In this document: in pieces, positions 1 to 8,616 of the stretch
Position numbering within the stretch: the stretch's first letter is position 1
Layout: each line of letters begins with the position of its first letter
NCBI GenBank assembly: GCA_051009035.1
Contig: JBPCWY010000003.1
Span: 1 to 23,258 of the forward strand
Direction: 5' to 3'
Origin: Persebacter sp051009035
GTDB taxonomy: Bacteria; Pseudomonadota; Gammaproteobacteria; Tethybacterales; Persebacteraceae
DNA: 23,258 nucleotides
Notes under the pieces: model-generated
Told to the model about the DNA's origin: nothing
Databases searched by the model: none
Seen by the model: the letters and a program-made list of their open reading frames with translations, nothing else
Translations under genes and position numbers: made by a program

Positions 1-10
1 AAAAATCCGC

Positions 11-16
11 TATAAT
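11..16 (+). promoter_or_regulatory. -10 box of the sox operon, 6 nt before the ATG
   Basis: A perfect TATAAT is followed by AGGCGC and then the soxB ATG at 23. Transcription normally starts about 7 nt after the -10 box, so the transcript would begin on or next to the start codon, leaving no room for a ribosome binding site. The -35 region would lie outside the window. The same geometry recurs at four other gene starts here. Confidence 0.6.
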
Positions 17-22
17 AGGCGC

Positions 23-1264
23 ATGCCGTTTTCGCTGCTAAAACACGCCTTGCGGCGCAGGCCGTTGCCGCGTTTTTTGCCCGCCCCGCCGCCGCGCCAA
101 AAAAAATACGATGTTGCGATTATCGGCGGCGGCGGACACGGACTCGCCTGCGCCTATTATCTGTGCAAAGAACACGGAATCCGCCGCGTTGCCGTGTTTG
201 ACAAAGGATGGCTGGCGGGCGGCAACACGGCGCGCAACACGGCGATTATCCGCTCCAACTATCTCACTTCCGAAGCGGTTCGTTTTTACGGCGAATCGCG
301 GCGCATGTTTGCCGGGCTTTCGCACGAATTGGATTACAATATTTTATATTCGCCGCGCGGGCATCTTACTTTGGCGCACACCGACGCCGCCGTGCGCACG
401 GCAAAATGGCGCGCCAACACAAACCGGCATCTGGGCGAAGATTCCCGTTTTATAGAGTGCGGCGAAATTGCCGAACTCTGCCCGCATCTCAATTTATCCC
501 GCGCCGTCCGCCACCCGGTATTGGGCGCGCTGTATCACCCGCCCGGCGCAATCGCCCGCCATGACGCGGTGGCGTGGGCTTACGCCGCGCGCGCCGCCGA
601 ACTCGGCGCGGCGATTTTTCCGCATACGGAAGTCGCCGCGGTGTTGCAAAAAGGCGGCGCGGCTGTCGGCGTCCGTTTGGCGGACGGGGAGGAAATTTCC
701 GCCGGGGCGGTGTTGCAAGCCGGGGCGGGGAGCAGCTCCCAAATCGCCGCGATGGCGGGATTTAAATTGCCGATTTCCAGCGTCCCGTTGCAGGCGATGG
801 TCTCGCAACCGCTTGCGCCGTTTTTGGACCCGATTATCGTCTCCGGCTCGTTGCATGTGTATATTTCCCAATCGGCGCGCGGAGAATTGGTAATGGGCGG
901 CAGCACCGACCCGCGCCCTTTGCACGCCACCCGCTCTACTTTGTCTTTTAAGGAATCGCTGGCGGGGGATATTTTGGAATTGTTTCCGTTTTTGGGCGAG
1001 GTGCGCGTATTGCGGCAATGGGCGGGAATTGCGGATATGACCCCCGATTTTTCGCCGATTATGGGAAAAACGCCCCTCGCCGATTATTACATTGACGCGG
1101 GATGGGGGACTTGGGGTTTTAAAGCGACTCCGGTTTGCGGCAAAACAATGGCGGCGACCGTTGCGTCCGGAAAACCGCATCCGCTCATTGCGCCTTACGC
1201 CCTTTCGCGTTTTGACGATTTTGATTTAATCGGCGAAAAAGGCGCCGCCTCCGTCGGACACTAA
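23..1264 (+). CDS. soxB: Sarcosine oxidase, beta subunit
   Basis: This is the flavin-bearing catalytic subunit of heterotetrameric sarcosine oxidase, which demethylates sarcosine to glycine and passes the one-carbon unit to tetrahydrofolate. The 413-residue length is normal. A dinucleotide-binding motif GGGGHG lies at residues 35–40, behind a basic/proline-rich N-terminal stretch of about 28 residues. His180 in the ARHDAV motif corresponds to the histidine that covalently holds FMN in characterised enzymes, and the C-terminal region keeps the DAGWGTWGFKATP block typical of the family. It is first in a soxBDAG operon, 6 bp before soxD. The ATG at 23 is chosen because it directly follows a TATAAT box, suggesting a leaderless message. 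Cytoplasmic. The family call is secure from the sequence and the three partner subunits downstream. Confidence 0.93.
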   Translation: MPFSLLKHALRRRPLPRFLPAPPPRQKKYDVAIIGGGGHGLACAYYLCKEHGIRRVAVFDKGWLAGGNTARNTAIIRSNYLTSEAVRFYGESRRMFAGLSHELDYNILYSPRGHLTLAHTDAAVRTAKWRANTNRHLGEDSRFIECGEIAELCPHLNLSRAVRHPVLGALYHPPGAIARHDAVAWAYAARAAELGAAIFPHTEVAAVLQKGGAAVGVRLADGEEISAGAVLQAGAGSSSQIAAMAGFKLPISSVPLQAMVSQPLAPFLDPIIVSGSLHVYISQSARGELVMGGSTDPRPLHATRSTLSFKESLAGDILELFPFLGEVRVLRQWAGIADMTPDFSPIMGKTPLADYYIDAGWGTWGFKATPVCGKTMAATVASGKPHPLIAPYALSRFDDFDLIGEKGAASVGH

Positions 1265-1270
1265 ACGGCG

Positions 1271-1534
1271 ATGAAATTAATCCGCTGCCCCTTAAACGGC
1301 TTGCGCCCCGAAGACGAATTCGTCCGCGGCGGGCGCATTCTCCCGATGCCAAAAATGGAAGACGGGGACGAAGCGTGGCGCGATTATTTATTTTTTGACG
1401 AAAACCTGCCCGGCTTGGTTTGGGAATGGTGGTGCCATTTGCCGAGCGGTTTTTGGTTTGCCGCCCGCCGCGACACGGCGCGCGATGAAATCACCGAAAC
1501 CCGCGCCGTAGAAGACGCGGAAGACGCAACATGA
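1271..1534 (+). CDS. soxD: Sarcosine oxidase, delta subunit
   Basis: This 87-residue subunit is recognised from IRCPLNG at the N-terminus, the EDEF..GG block, the DYLFF..N segment and the WFAARRDTARDEI C-terminal motif. In the characterised Corynebacterium enzyme, delta binds zinc through two N-terminal cysteines plus a His and a Cys near residue 60. Here Cys6 is present, the second N-terminal cysteine is Asn9, His56 is kept, and the fourth ligand position is Gly60; Cys55 is extra. The classical site is therefore incomplete. From memory, related subunits with a CP(H/L)NG motif occur in other bacteria, so this is probably a subfamily trait rather than decay. It overlaps soxA by 4 bp (ATGA), which fits translational coupling. 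No ribosome binding site is obvious in the 6-bp gap after soxB. Confidence 0.9.
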   Translation: MKLIRCPLNGLRPEDEFVRGGRILPMPKMEDGDEAWRDYLFFDENLPGLVWEWWCHLPSGFWFAARRDTARDEITETRAVEDAEDAT

Positions 1535-4281
1535 AACCCGGCATGAGTATGAAATCCGGTTTGAAGCCCGGCTTGTTTGTCGACCCCGCGCAACGCTTTT
1601 ATTTTGATTTTGACGGGCGGCGCATCGCGGCGTTTGCCGGCGACACGGTCGCAACCGCGCTGTGGCGCAACGGCGTTAAAACTTTGTCGCGCTCGTTTAA
1701 ATACCACCGGCGGCGGGGCGTTTTATCGCTTTCCGGCGCGGACGCCAATACGCTCATGGACATCGGCGGCGCGCCCAATGCGCAAGCCGACCGCGTCCCC
1801 GCCGTTGCGGGATTAATCGCGCGCGCGCGCCATTGTTGGGGCAATGCCGAAAACGATTACTATGCCGCGCTTAATGGATTTTCCCGGTTTTTGCCGCCCG
1901 GATTTTATTACAAAGCGTTTTACCGCCCGCGCGGCGCATGGCCGTTGTGGGAGCCGCTGATTCGCCGCATGGCGGGAATCGGGCAAGTCAATCCGGCGGC
2001 GGAAGAGCGGCATGTAGAAACCATTTACGATTTTTGCGATGTCGCCGTTATCGGCGGCGGACCCGCCGGAATCGCCGCGGCGCGCGCCGCAATGCGGGCG
2101 GGAAAAACCGTCCGCTTGTTGGACAAAAATCCAAAACTCGGCGGCGCGTTAAATTGGCGCGGCGGCGGGGAATTGGACGGGGATTTTATCGCCGCCGCCG
2201 AAAAAGAAATTCCCGCGCGGTTGTCGTGCGAAGCGGCGGGCGTTTTTGCGGATAATTTAATTGCGGCGCATGCGGCGGATTATTCGCTGCGCCTGCGCGC
2301 CGAAAAAATTATTTACGCCACCGGCGCGCGCGATTCTCCCGTTGTTTTTGCCAACAACGATTTGCCCGGCGTGATGCTCGTTTCGGCGGCGTTGCGGCTG
2401 GCGTTTTTATACGATTTGGCATGCGGGCGGCAAACGGCGGTTCTCGCCGGCGGGCGGGCGGATGCGGACGCCGCGCGCGCTTTGCAACGCTACGGCGCAA
2501 ATATCGCGGCGGTGTTTAATCTCGGCGAACCAAACGCGGCGTGGGCGGAAGAATTGTCCGCGGACGGATTCGCCGTTTATCACGGCGTTAGCGAATTTTC
2601 CGCGCACGGGCGGCTGGCGGTGGAAGGCGTCCGCGCCGTTTGCGGCGGGCGGCAAACGGACATTTCGTGCGATTGCGTGCTGATGAACGGCGGCGCAATT
2701 CCGGCGGCGGAATTGCCCGCGGCGGCGGGCGTGGCGTTTCCGTATTGCGAAAATTTACGCCGTCCGGCGGCGGAACATTCTTCGCTGGCGGGCGGCGTGC
2801 ATAACCGGACAAATTTGACAACGGCGGCGCAAGACGGCGAAGCGGCGGCGACAAACGCCGTCCGCCCGCCCGCGGACGATGCGCCGTCCCCCGATAATAT
2901 TTTTTTGCACAACGGGCGCGGCAAGGCGTTTGCGGATTTTGACGAAGATTTGCAAATTAAAGATTTGGACGACGCGATTGACGAAGGGTTTGACGACATC
3001 CAACTTTTGAAAAGATACACCACCGCCGGCATGGGTCCTTCGCAGGGCAAACTTACCAACATTTTAATATTGCGGCATTTGGCGAAACGCCGCCCCGTCC
3101 CGCCGGAAAACATCGGGCAAGTCACCGCCCGTCCGCCCGCGGCGGCGGAAACGCTGGCGCAACTCGCCCGCCCGCCGTTGCCGCTAAAACAAACCGCCCT
3201 GCACCGCGCGCATTTGCATTTGTCCGCAACGCTGATGAACGCCGGAGCGTGGCGGCGTCCGGCGCATTATGCCAACGCCGAAAAGGAAGCCGCGGCGGTG
3301 CGCCAAAACGCCGGGATTGTGGATATTTCCACTTTGGGAAAAATACAAATTTCCGGAGACGATGCGGCGGTTTTGTTGGAGCGGCTTTATACCGGAAAAT
3401 TTGCCGCCCAAAAAACCGGCGCGATGCGCTACGCTTTGATGCTGGACGAAGCCGGAATTATCATGGATGACGGCGTAGTCGCGCGGCTGGACGGCGGGCG
3501 TTTTTGGCTGACGACGACGACCGGCAACGCCGATGCCATCTACCGCCAAATGTTGTTGTGGCGGGCGCGCTGGCGTTTGCGCGCCGATATTTTGAATATG
3601 ACTTCGGCGTTTGCGGCGGTCAATTTGGCGGGCCCGAACGCCGCGCCGTTGCTGGAAAAACTGGCGGGCGGCGAAATTGATTTGGGATACATGCGGGCGG
3701 CGGAAATAAATATCGGCGGGGCGGAAGCGATTTTACTGCGCACCGGTTTTGTCGGCGAAAAAGGATTTGAGATTCACCTGCCCGCCGGTTTCGCCCCCGA
3801 TTTGTGGAACACTTTGCTCGCCGATGCGGCGCCGTTTGGCGTGGACGCGCAGCGTTTATTGCGGTTGGAAAAAGGCCATATCATTGTCGGGCAGGACACG
3901 GACGGATTAACCACCCCGCTGGAAGCCGGAATGGAATGGGCGCTGGGCAAAAACAAACCGTTTTATCTCGGACAACGCGCGCTGGAAATTTACCGGCGGC
4001 GCGGTATCCGGCGGGTATTGCGCGGATTTACGGTAAGCGCGCGGCGGCAACGCCCGCAAGAATCGGATTTGGTATTGGCGCGCAACGGCGATGCGGTCGG
4101 GCGCGTAACTTCCGTTGCGTATTCCCCGACTTTGCAGCGGGTGATTGGACTCGCCTACGCGCCCGCCGGCACGCCCGCGCATAACGGAAAATTGTTGTTG
4201 CGCGCGGCGGGCGGGGAGATTATGGAAACGCGCACTTTTGCGCCCCCGTTTTACGACCCGCAGGGGGAGAGGCAAAAATGA
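1531..4281 (+). CDS. soxA: Sarcosine oxidase, alpha subunit
   Basis: This 916-residue large subunit is slightly shorter than the usual 950–1000. In order it has an N-terminal ferredoxin-like fold without cluster cysteines (about 20–85, with SFKYHRRRG), a FAD/NAD-binding Rossmann domain beginning with DVAVIGGGPAG (170–180), a linker containing KRYTTAGMGPSQGK, and a C-terminal GcvT-like folate-binding module from about residue 550 (ALHRAHLHLSATLMNAGAWRRP onward, read in pieces), ending in an aminomethyltransferase C-terminal barrel. NAD and tetrahydrofolate binding by this subunit is known for the family. ATG 1531 overlaps the soxD stop; in-frame Met5 and Met7 are possible alternative starts. 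It overlaps soxG by 4 bp, and the strong Shine-Dalgarno-like GGGGGAGAGG at its 3' end probably serves soxG. Confidence 0.94.
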   Translation: MKPGMSMKSGLKPGLFVDPAQRFYFDFDGRRIAAFAGDTVATALWRNGVKTLSRSFKYHRRRGVLSLSGADANTLMDIGGAPNAQADRVPAVAGLIARARHCWGNAENDYYAALNGFSRFLPPGFYYKAFYRPRGAWPLWEPLIRRMAGIGQVNPAAEERHVETIYDFCDVAVIGGGPAGIAAARAAMRAGKTVRLLDKNPKLGGALNWRGGGELDGDFIAAAEKEIPARLSCEAAGVFADNLIAAHAADYSLRLRAEKIIYATGARDSPVVFANNDLPGVMLVSAALRLAFLYDLACGRQTAVLAGGRADADAARALQRYGANIAAVFNLGEPNAAWAEELSADGFAVYHGVSEFSAHGRLAVEGVRAVCGGRQTDISCDCVLMNGGAIPAAELPAAAGVAFPYCENLRRPAAEHSSLAGGVHNRTNLTTAAQDGEAAATNAVRPPADDAPSPDNIFLHNGRGKAFADFDEDLQIKDLDDAIDEGFDDIQLLKRYTTAGMGPSQGKLTNILILRHLAKRRPVPPENIGQVTARPPAAAETLAQLARPPLPLKQTALHRAHLHLSATLMNAGAWRRPAHYANAEKEAAAVRQNAGIVDISTLGKIQISGDDAAVLLERLYTGKFAAQKTGAMRYALMLDEAGIIMDDGVVARLDGGRFWLTTTTGNADAIYRQMLLWRARWRLRADILNMTSAFAAVNLAGPNAAPLLEKLAGGEIDLGYMRAAEINIGGAEAILLRTGFVGEKGFEIHLPAGFAPDLWNTLLADAAPFGVDAQRLLRLEKGHIIVGQDTDGLTTPLEAGMEWALGKNKPFYLGQRALEIYRRRGIRRVLRGFTVSARRQRPQESDLVLARNGDAVGRVTSVAYSPTLQRVIGLAYAPAGTPAHNGKLLLRAAGGEIMETRTFAPPFYDPQGERQK

Positions 4282-4931
4282 AAAAAAGTTTGCGGCGCGG
4301 CGCGTTGTTGGCTTCCGTTTTGGACGGCAAAACGGAATGGGGCGAGTGTTGCGGCTGTCCCGTCGCCGAAACCATTCCGGGCGAAAGCGAAGAGATGGCG
4401 CGCCTCGCCGGTGTTTGTGATTTGTCGCCGCTGCCCCGCACCGGCGCAAAAGGCGAATGCGCCGAAACCGCCCCGCCGGTTAACACCGCGGCAATAAACG
4501 CAAACGGCGAAATGTTTTGCCGTTTGGGGGCGGACGAAATTTTGGCATTGTCCGCGCCGGACGGCGGCGCGCCGGAAATGGGGGAAATAATGCCCCGCCC
4601 GCGCATTACCATTCCGCGCCGCGACTCGCATTGTCAAATTGGGTTGTGCGGGACGCGCGGCGCGGAAGTTTTGGCGCGGCTGTGCGCCGTCCCGCCGCCG
4701 CAAGCGCCCGCCCTGTTGCAAACCCGTTTCGCCGACATTGACGGATTAATTATTCCGGAACCGCGCATGGCGGCGGGCGCGTTTTATCTTCTCGCCGATG
4801 CCGGTTACGCCGAACATCTTTGGCGCGCCGTGTGCGCCGCGGCGGCGCGGCTGGGCGGCGGCGCAATCGGGCGCAAACAATGGCTTTTGCTGATGCGCGA
4901 AAAATCCAAAAAACCCGCGGCAAAAAAATGA
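4278..4931 (+). CDS. soxG: Sarcosine oxidase, gamma subunit
   Basis: This 217-residue protein is assigned mainly from its place directly after soxA and from family features: the RRGALLASVLDG opening, the LAGVCDLSPLPRTGAKG block and a GcvT-like fold (RLGADEILALSAPDG in the middle; ADAGYAEHLWRAVCAAAARLGG near the C-terminus). Gamma is the structural fourth subunit of heterotetrameric sarcosine oxidase and is poorly conserved across the family. ATG 4278 overlaps the soxA stop as ATGA, with a GGGGGAGAGG Shine-Dalgarno-like stretch a few bases upstream, one of the clearest in the window. The C-terminus is lysine-rich (KSKKPAAKK), and its stop overlaps the next gene's ATG by 4 bp. Confidence 0.85.
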   Translation: MKKSLRRGALLASVLDGKTEWGECCGCPVAETIPGESEEMARLAGVCDLSPLPRTGAKGECAETAPPVNTAAINANGEMFCRLGADEILALSAPDGGAPEMGEIMPRPRITIPRRDSHCQIGLCGTRGAEVLARLCAVPPPQAPALLQTRFADIDGLIIPEPRMAAGAFYLLADAGYAEHLWRAVCAAAARLGGGAIGRKQWLLLMREKSKKPAAKK

Positions 4932-5215
4932 AAAGCATCGGCGCGGTTTTGAACGATTTGGAAAACGGCGGCTTGCGCGGCAATTTGCAACAAGCGGCGC
5001 GGCTGGCGAAAATACAAAACGCGGTTCTGCGCATTCTCCGCGAATCCGGTTTTGACGAAATCGCATGCCGGGCGGACGGCGGCGAAGAAGAATTATGCCT
5101 GGTCGTCAACCCCGCCGCCGCGTCTATTTTGCGCCAAATGCGCGGCGACATACTCGCGCGGTTGCAAAAAGAATTTCCCGCCGTCAAGCGGCTGCGTTTC
5201 GGTATTCAACCTTAA
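4928..5215 (+). CDS. dciA: DUF721/DciA-like protein, probable replicative helicase loader factor
   Basis: This is a 95-residue protein. Its pattern matches the short DUF721/DciA proteins of many gammaproteobacteria: an amphipathic helix (GNLQQAARLAKIQNAVLRIL), a strand (ELCLVVNPAAASILRQMR), then a helix and final strand ending VKRLRFGIQP, close to the family ending R-I-x-F-x-V-Q-P. DciA assists DnaB helicase in bacteria lacking DnaC/DnaI. I assign it from this pattern only, so the symbol is tentative. ATG 4928 overlaps the soxG stop by 4 bp, making it the fifth gene of the sox operon, an unexpected place for a replication gene. Its last 32 bp overlap the 3' end of convergent dnaE. A longer in-frame reading upstream lies inside soxG and is not supported. 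Confidence 0.6.
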   Translation: MKSIGAVLNDLENGGLRGNLQQAARLAKIQNAVLRILRESGFDEIACRADGGEEELCLVVNPAAASILRQMRGDILARLQKEFPAVKRLRFGIQP

Positions 5216-8200
5216 CTTCCAAAACGCCCGGCGACCCGTCCCGCAGGCGGTCGCATAACAGCGCGCCCGGACGCCATTTGCGCCCCAGCGACAAACGGCA
5301 CCGCGCATCGCCGTCATAATCCAAAAGCACTTCGCAATCGCCGTCTTCGGCGCGCGCCGGTGAAAGCGTTTGGCGCAATTTTTCGGCGGACATCCGCGCC
5401 CCGCAGCGAATCGCCAAACGCCTCGCCCGCGCGCCGATAAATCCGTCCATGGTAAAAATGCGCGAAGCGCGAAAACGCCGCCCGCGTTCTTTTCCGCCTT
5501 CCATCGCGCCTTCCAATACCAACAAATCCTGCCCCTTTTTTAATTTCCCCGCCGCTTCCGCCGCTTCCAACAAAGACGCGTCCGCCAACACTTCGCCGTC
5601 CGGCGTGCTTTCGTCTTCCAAAGAAATAACCGCCAATCCGCGCCGGCGAAAATACGAGGAACCGTTGTAAATACCGGCGATGCGCGCCTTGCCCTCCGTT
5701 TCGGGCAACGCCGCCAATGCGCCCGGGCGCAGGTTAATTTGGCGCAAAAAATCGCGGTAAAGCGAATAAAAACTCCCGCCCAATGCAAAGCCCAGCGCTT
5801 TTTGTTCGTTGATTAAAATTTCGCGGATGTCCCATTCCTGCGCGTCAACAAGCGCGTTAATTTCTTCGCCAAACAAACCCTTGCCCTGTTGCGTCCCGTC
5901 TTCCGCCGCTACCGGCAAAGTTTCCAAAGCGGCGGCGCGGTTTTTGTGCATGCGGTCAAACGCCCCGGCTAAAATTAAATTTTCCCGCGTCGTGCGCGAA
6001 GACGCAACGGCGCGGGTGCGGCGGCAAAAATCAAAAATGTTGGCGAACGGGCGCGACCCGCGCGCTTTTACAATTTCGTCCACCAGCGGTCCGCCGATTC
6101 CTTTTACCGCTTTTAATCCGTAGACGATTCCGCCTTCGCCGTCCAAATAAAAATCGCGCCGTCCGGCGTTGATGTCGGGCGGCGACAGGCGGACTCCCGC
6201 GGCGCGCGCGCAGTTGGCAAAAATCCGCAAACTTTCCCCGTTGTTGGAATCGGCGCTCATCGCCGCGGCGTATAACGCCGCCGGATAATGCGCTTTCAGA
6301 TACGCCGTGCGGTAGGAAACCACGGCGTAAGCGGCGGCGTGCGCTTTGGGAAATCCGTATTCGGCAAACTGCGCGAGCTTGTCAAACAATTCGGCGGCTT
6401 TGGGTTGCGGCATTTTTTCCGCCGCGCCGTCTATAAAACGCTGCCGCTGTTTTTGCATTTCTTCGGGTTTTTTCTTGCCCATCGCGCGCCGCAACAAATC
6501 CGCGTCCCCCAAAGAATATCCGGCGATGCGCCGCGCCGTTTCCATCACCTGCTCCTGGTATACCCAAACGCCGTAAGTTTCTTCCAGCGATTCTTTTAAC
6601 TCCGGATGCGGATAGGTAATTTCGCGCAGCCCGTGTTTGCCTTCTATAAACGCGTCCATAAACTGCATCGGACCGGGGCGGTAAAGCGCAATCAACGCGA
6701 CAATATCGCCGAAGCGGTCGGGATTGACGCGCCGCATCATGTCGCGCATGCCGCGCGATTCGCATTGGAATACGCCTTTTAATTCGCCGCCGCCGTATAT
6801 CCGGTAAGTTTTCGCGTCTTCCATTGGAATATTTTCCAGGGAAAAATCTTCCGCTACCGCGCCGGTGTTTTTTAACATCAATTCGGCTTGCGCCAAAATC
6901 GTCAATGTTTTTAATCCGAGGAAGTCAAATTTCACCAGCCCGATTTTTTCAACATCGTTCATGTCCATTTGGCTGACCATGCTGTTTGTATCGGCGGCGT
7001 ATAAAAGCGGGCAAAAATTAACAATCGGCTCCGGCGCGATGAGGACGCCCCCGGCGTGCGTGCCGATATTGCGCGGCAACCCTTCCACTTCGCGCGACAA
7101 TTCCAGCAAGTCGCGCACTTCTTCGTTGCCCTCTTCTTCCGCGCGCAGTTGTTCCGATTCGGCGAGGGCTTTTGCAATCGTCATGTCCGGCGCGCCCGGA
7201 ATCATGCGCGCGATGCGGTCGGCGAGTTTGTATGGATACGCCAAAACCCTTCCCACATCGCGCACCGCGCTGCGCGCGCCGATTTGCCCGAAAGTTACAA
7301 TTTGCGCCACGCGCTCCGCGCCGTATTTTTCGGCGACATATTCAATCACCCGGTCGCGCCCGTCCACGCAAAAATCAATGTCAAAATCGGGCAGGGATAC
7401 CCTTTCCGGATTCAAAAACCGCTCAAACAAAAGCCCGTGCGCCACCGGGTCCAAATCGGTAATCCCCAGCGCAAACGCCGCCAAAGACCCCGCCCCCGAA
7501 CCGCGCCCCGGACCCACCGGAATGCCCTGCGCTTTCGCCCAGCCGACAAAATCGGCGACAATTAAATAATAATCGGCAAAACCCATCTGGTTGATAATTT
7601 CCAATTCGCCGCGCAGGCGGTTTTGGTATTCTTCCGTCCCGGCGGCGGACGGCATGCGCCGCAGCAGCCCTTCCCCCGACATGCGGATAATCGCTTTCGC
7701 CGGAGTTTCGCCGCGCGGCAATTCCATTTTTGGCAGATAATTGCGCCCCAGCGCGTAAGAAAAATTGCAACGGCGCGCAATTTCGGCGCTGTTTTCCAGC
7801 GCTTCCGGAATGTCCGCAAACCGCCGCCGCATTTCTTCGGCGGACAATAAATAAGGTTTGTCGGAAAATGTTTTTTGCCGCGCGGCGTCCCGCAAAAGCC
7901 AGTTGTGCGCGATGCAGCGGCGCACATCCAGCATCCGCAAATCTTTTTCGCGCGCGCATTGCGCCGGATGCGCCGCCGCCAACGCCGCCCCGGCATGCGC
8001 CGCCGCAACGGACGCCGCCGCCGCCCGCCCTTCGTCCGCGCGCCAAATTTCCACATAAAAACGGGAGCTGAAACACTCTTTCCATTTGCCCGCCGCTTCT
8101 TTCGCGCCGCGCATATCGCCCGCCCCCAGCAACCGCCCGATTTCGCCGCGCGGACCGCCGGACAAAGCGATGAGCCCGCGGTTGTCTTCGGCGAGCCATT

Positions 8201-8537
8201 CGGCTTTTACCGCGCCGTTGTTTTCGGCGTAGGCGCGCGAAATCAGGCGGTTTAACCGGCGGTATCCTTCGCCGTTGGCGCAAAATAATAAAAGATGCGC
8301 GGCGCGCCCGCCTTCGCCGACCGGCATTTCGCAGCCGATAAGCGGCTTTACCCCCTGCGCGCGGCATGCGCCGTAAAATTTCAGCGCGCCGAATAAATTT
8401 TTCAAATCGGCGATGCCGAGCGCGGCGATTCCCAATTCGGCGGCGCGCTCCGCCACCCCGCCGGGCGAAAGCCGCGCCGCGCCCTCTTCAACCGAATACT
8501 CGGTATGCACGCGCAAGTGGACGAAAGAATCGGTCAT
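5184..8537 (-). CDS. dnaE: DNA polymerase III, alpha subunit
   Basis: This is the catalytic subunit of the replicative polymerase. At 1117 residues it is near the E. coli length (1160). The PHP domain opens with FVHLRVHTEYSVEEG. The palm carries PDFDIDF with Asp386 and Asp388, and the third catalytic aspartate is Asp538 in VKFDFLGLKTL. Other conserved blocks are VGPGRGSGAGSL (341–352), GTHAGGVLIAP (492–502), the finger/thumb region around YRPGPMQFMDAFIEGKHG, and a helix-hairpin-helix at GIGGPLVDEIV. The C-terminal OB-like region is recognisable but divergent. ATG 8537 is chosen because the family start follows at once and a perfect TATAAT lies 8 nt upstream. The 3' end overlaps dciA tail-to-tail by 32 bp with no terminator between them. 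It is divergent from argO. Confidence 0.97.
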   Translation of the reverse strand: MTDSFVHLRVHTEYSVEEGAARLSPGGVAERAAELGIAALGIADLKNLFGALKFYGACRAQGVKPLIGCEMPVGEGGRAAHLLLFCANGEGYRRLNRLISRAYAENNGAVKAEWLAEDNRGLIALSGGPRGEIGRLLGAGDMRGAKEAAGKWKECFSSRFYVEIWRADEGRAAAASVAAAHAGAALAAAHPAQCAREKDLRMLDVRRCIAHNWLLRDAARQKTFSDKPYLLSAEEMRRRFADIPEALENSAEIARRCNFSYALGRNYLPKMELPRGETPAKAIIRMSGEGLLRRMPSAAGTEEYQNRLRGELEIINQMGFADYYLIVADFVGWAKAQGIPVGPGRGSGAGSLAAFALGITDLDPVAHGLLFERFLNPERVSLPDFDIDFCVDGRDRVIEYVAEKYGAERVAQIVTFGQIGARSAVRDVGRVLAYPYKLADRIARMIPGAPDMTIAKALAESEQLRAEEEGNEEVRDLLELSREVEGLPRNIGTHAGGVLIAPEPIVNFCPLLYAADTNSMVSQMDMNDVEKIGLVKFDFLGLKTLTILAQAELMLKNTGAVAEDFSLENIPMEDAKTYRIYGGGELKGVFQCESRGMRDMMRRVNPDRFGDIVALIALYRPGPMQFMDAFIEGKHGLREITYPHPELKESLEETYGVWVYQEQVMETARRIAGYSLGDADLLRRAMGKKKPEEMQKQRQRFIDGAAEKMPQPKAAELFDKLAQFAEYGFPKAHAAAYAVVSYRTAYLKAHYPAALYAAAMSADSNNGESLRIFANCARAAGVRLSPPDINAGRRDFYLDGEGGIVYGLKAVKGIGGPLVDEIVKARGSRPFANIFDFCRRTRAVASSRTTRENLILAGAFDRMHKNRAAALETLPVAAEDGTQQGKGLFGEEINALVDAQEWDIREILINEQKALGFALGGSFYSLYRDFLRQINLRPGALAALPETEGKARIAGIYNGSSYFRRRGLAVISLEDESTPDGEVLADASLLEAAEAAGKLKKGQDLLVLEGAMEGGKERGRRFRASRIFTMDGFIGARARRLAIRCGARMSAEKLRQTLSPARAEDGDCEVLLDYDGDARCRLSLGRKWRPGALLCDRLRDGSPGVLEVKVEYRNAAA

Positions 8538-8545
8538 CGGCGGGT

Positions 8546-8551
8546 ATTATA
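8546..8551 (-). promoter_or_regulatory. -10 box of dnaE, 8 nt before the ATG
   Basis: On the minus strand TATAAT is followed by 8 nt (ACCCGCCG) and the dnaE ATG, so the mRNA would have at most about 1–2 nt of leader. No good -35 box is seen at 16–18 bp. Confidence 0.5.
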
Positions 8552-8604
8552 AAATAATTGCGGGGCGGTTTTGGGGATTATTTTCGGCGCGATTTTGTTA
8601 TTTG

Positions 8605-8610
8605 TATAAT
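8605..8610 (+). promoter_or_regulatory. -10 box of argO, 6 nt before the ATG
   Basis: TATAAT is followed by TGCGCC and the ATG at 8617. The 16-bp string TATAATTGCGCCATGG occurs again, base for base, at the hydrolase start (13257–13272). The -35 region is poor. Confidence 0.55.
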
Positions 8611-8616
8611 TGCGCC

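Noticed and set aside
7423..8367. A 314-codon frame on the dnaE strand in another phase
   Set aside because: It is arginine-rich low-complexity sequence fully inside dnaE, with no protein-like features.
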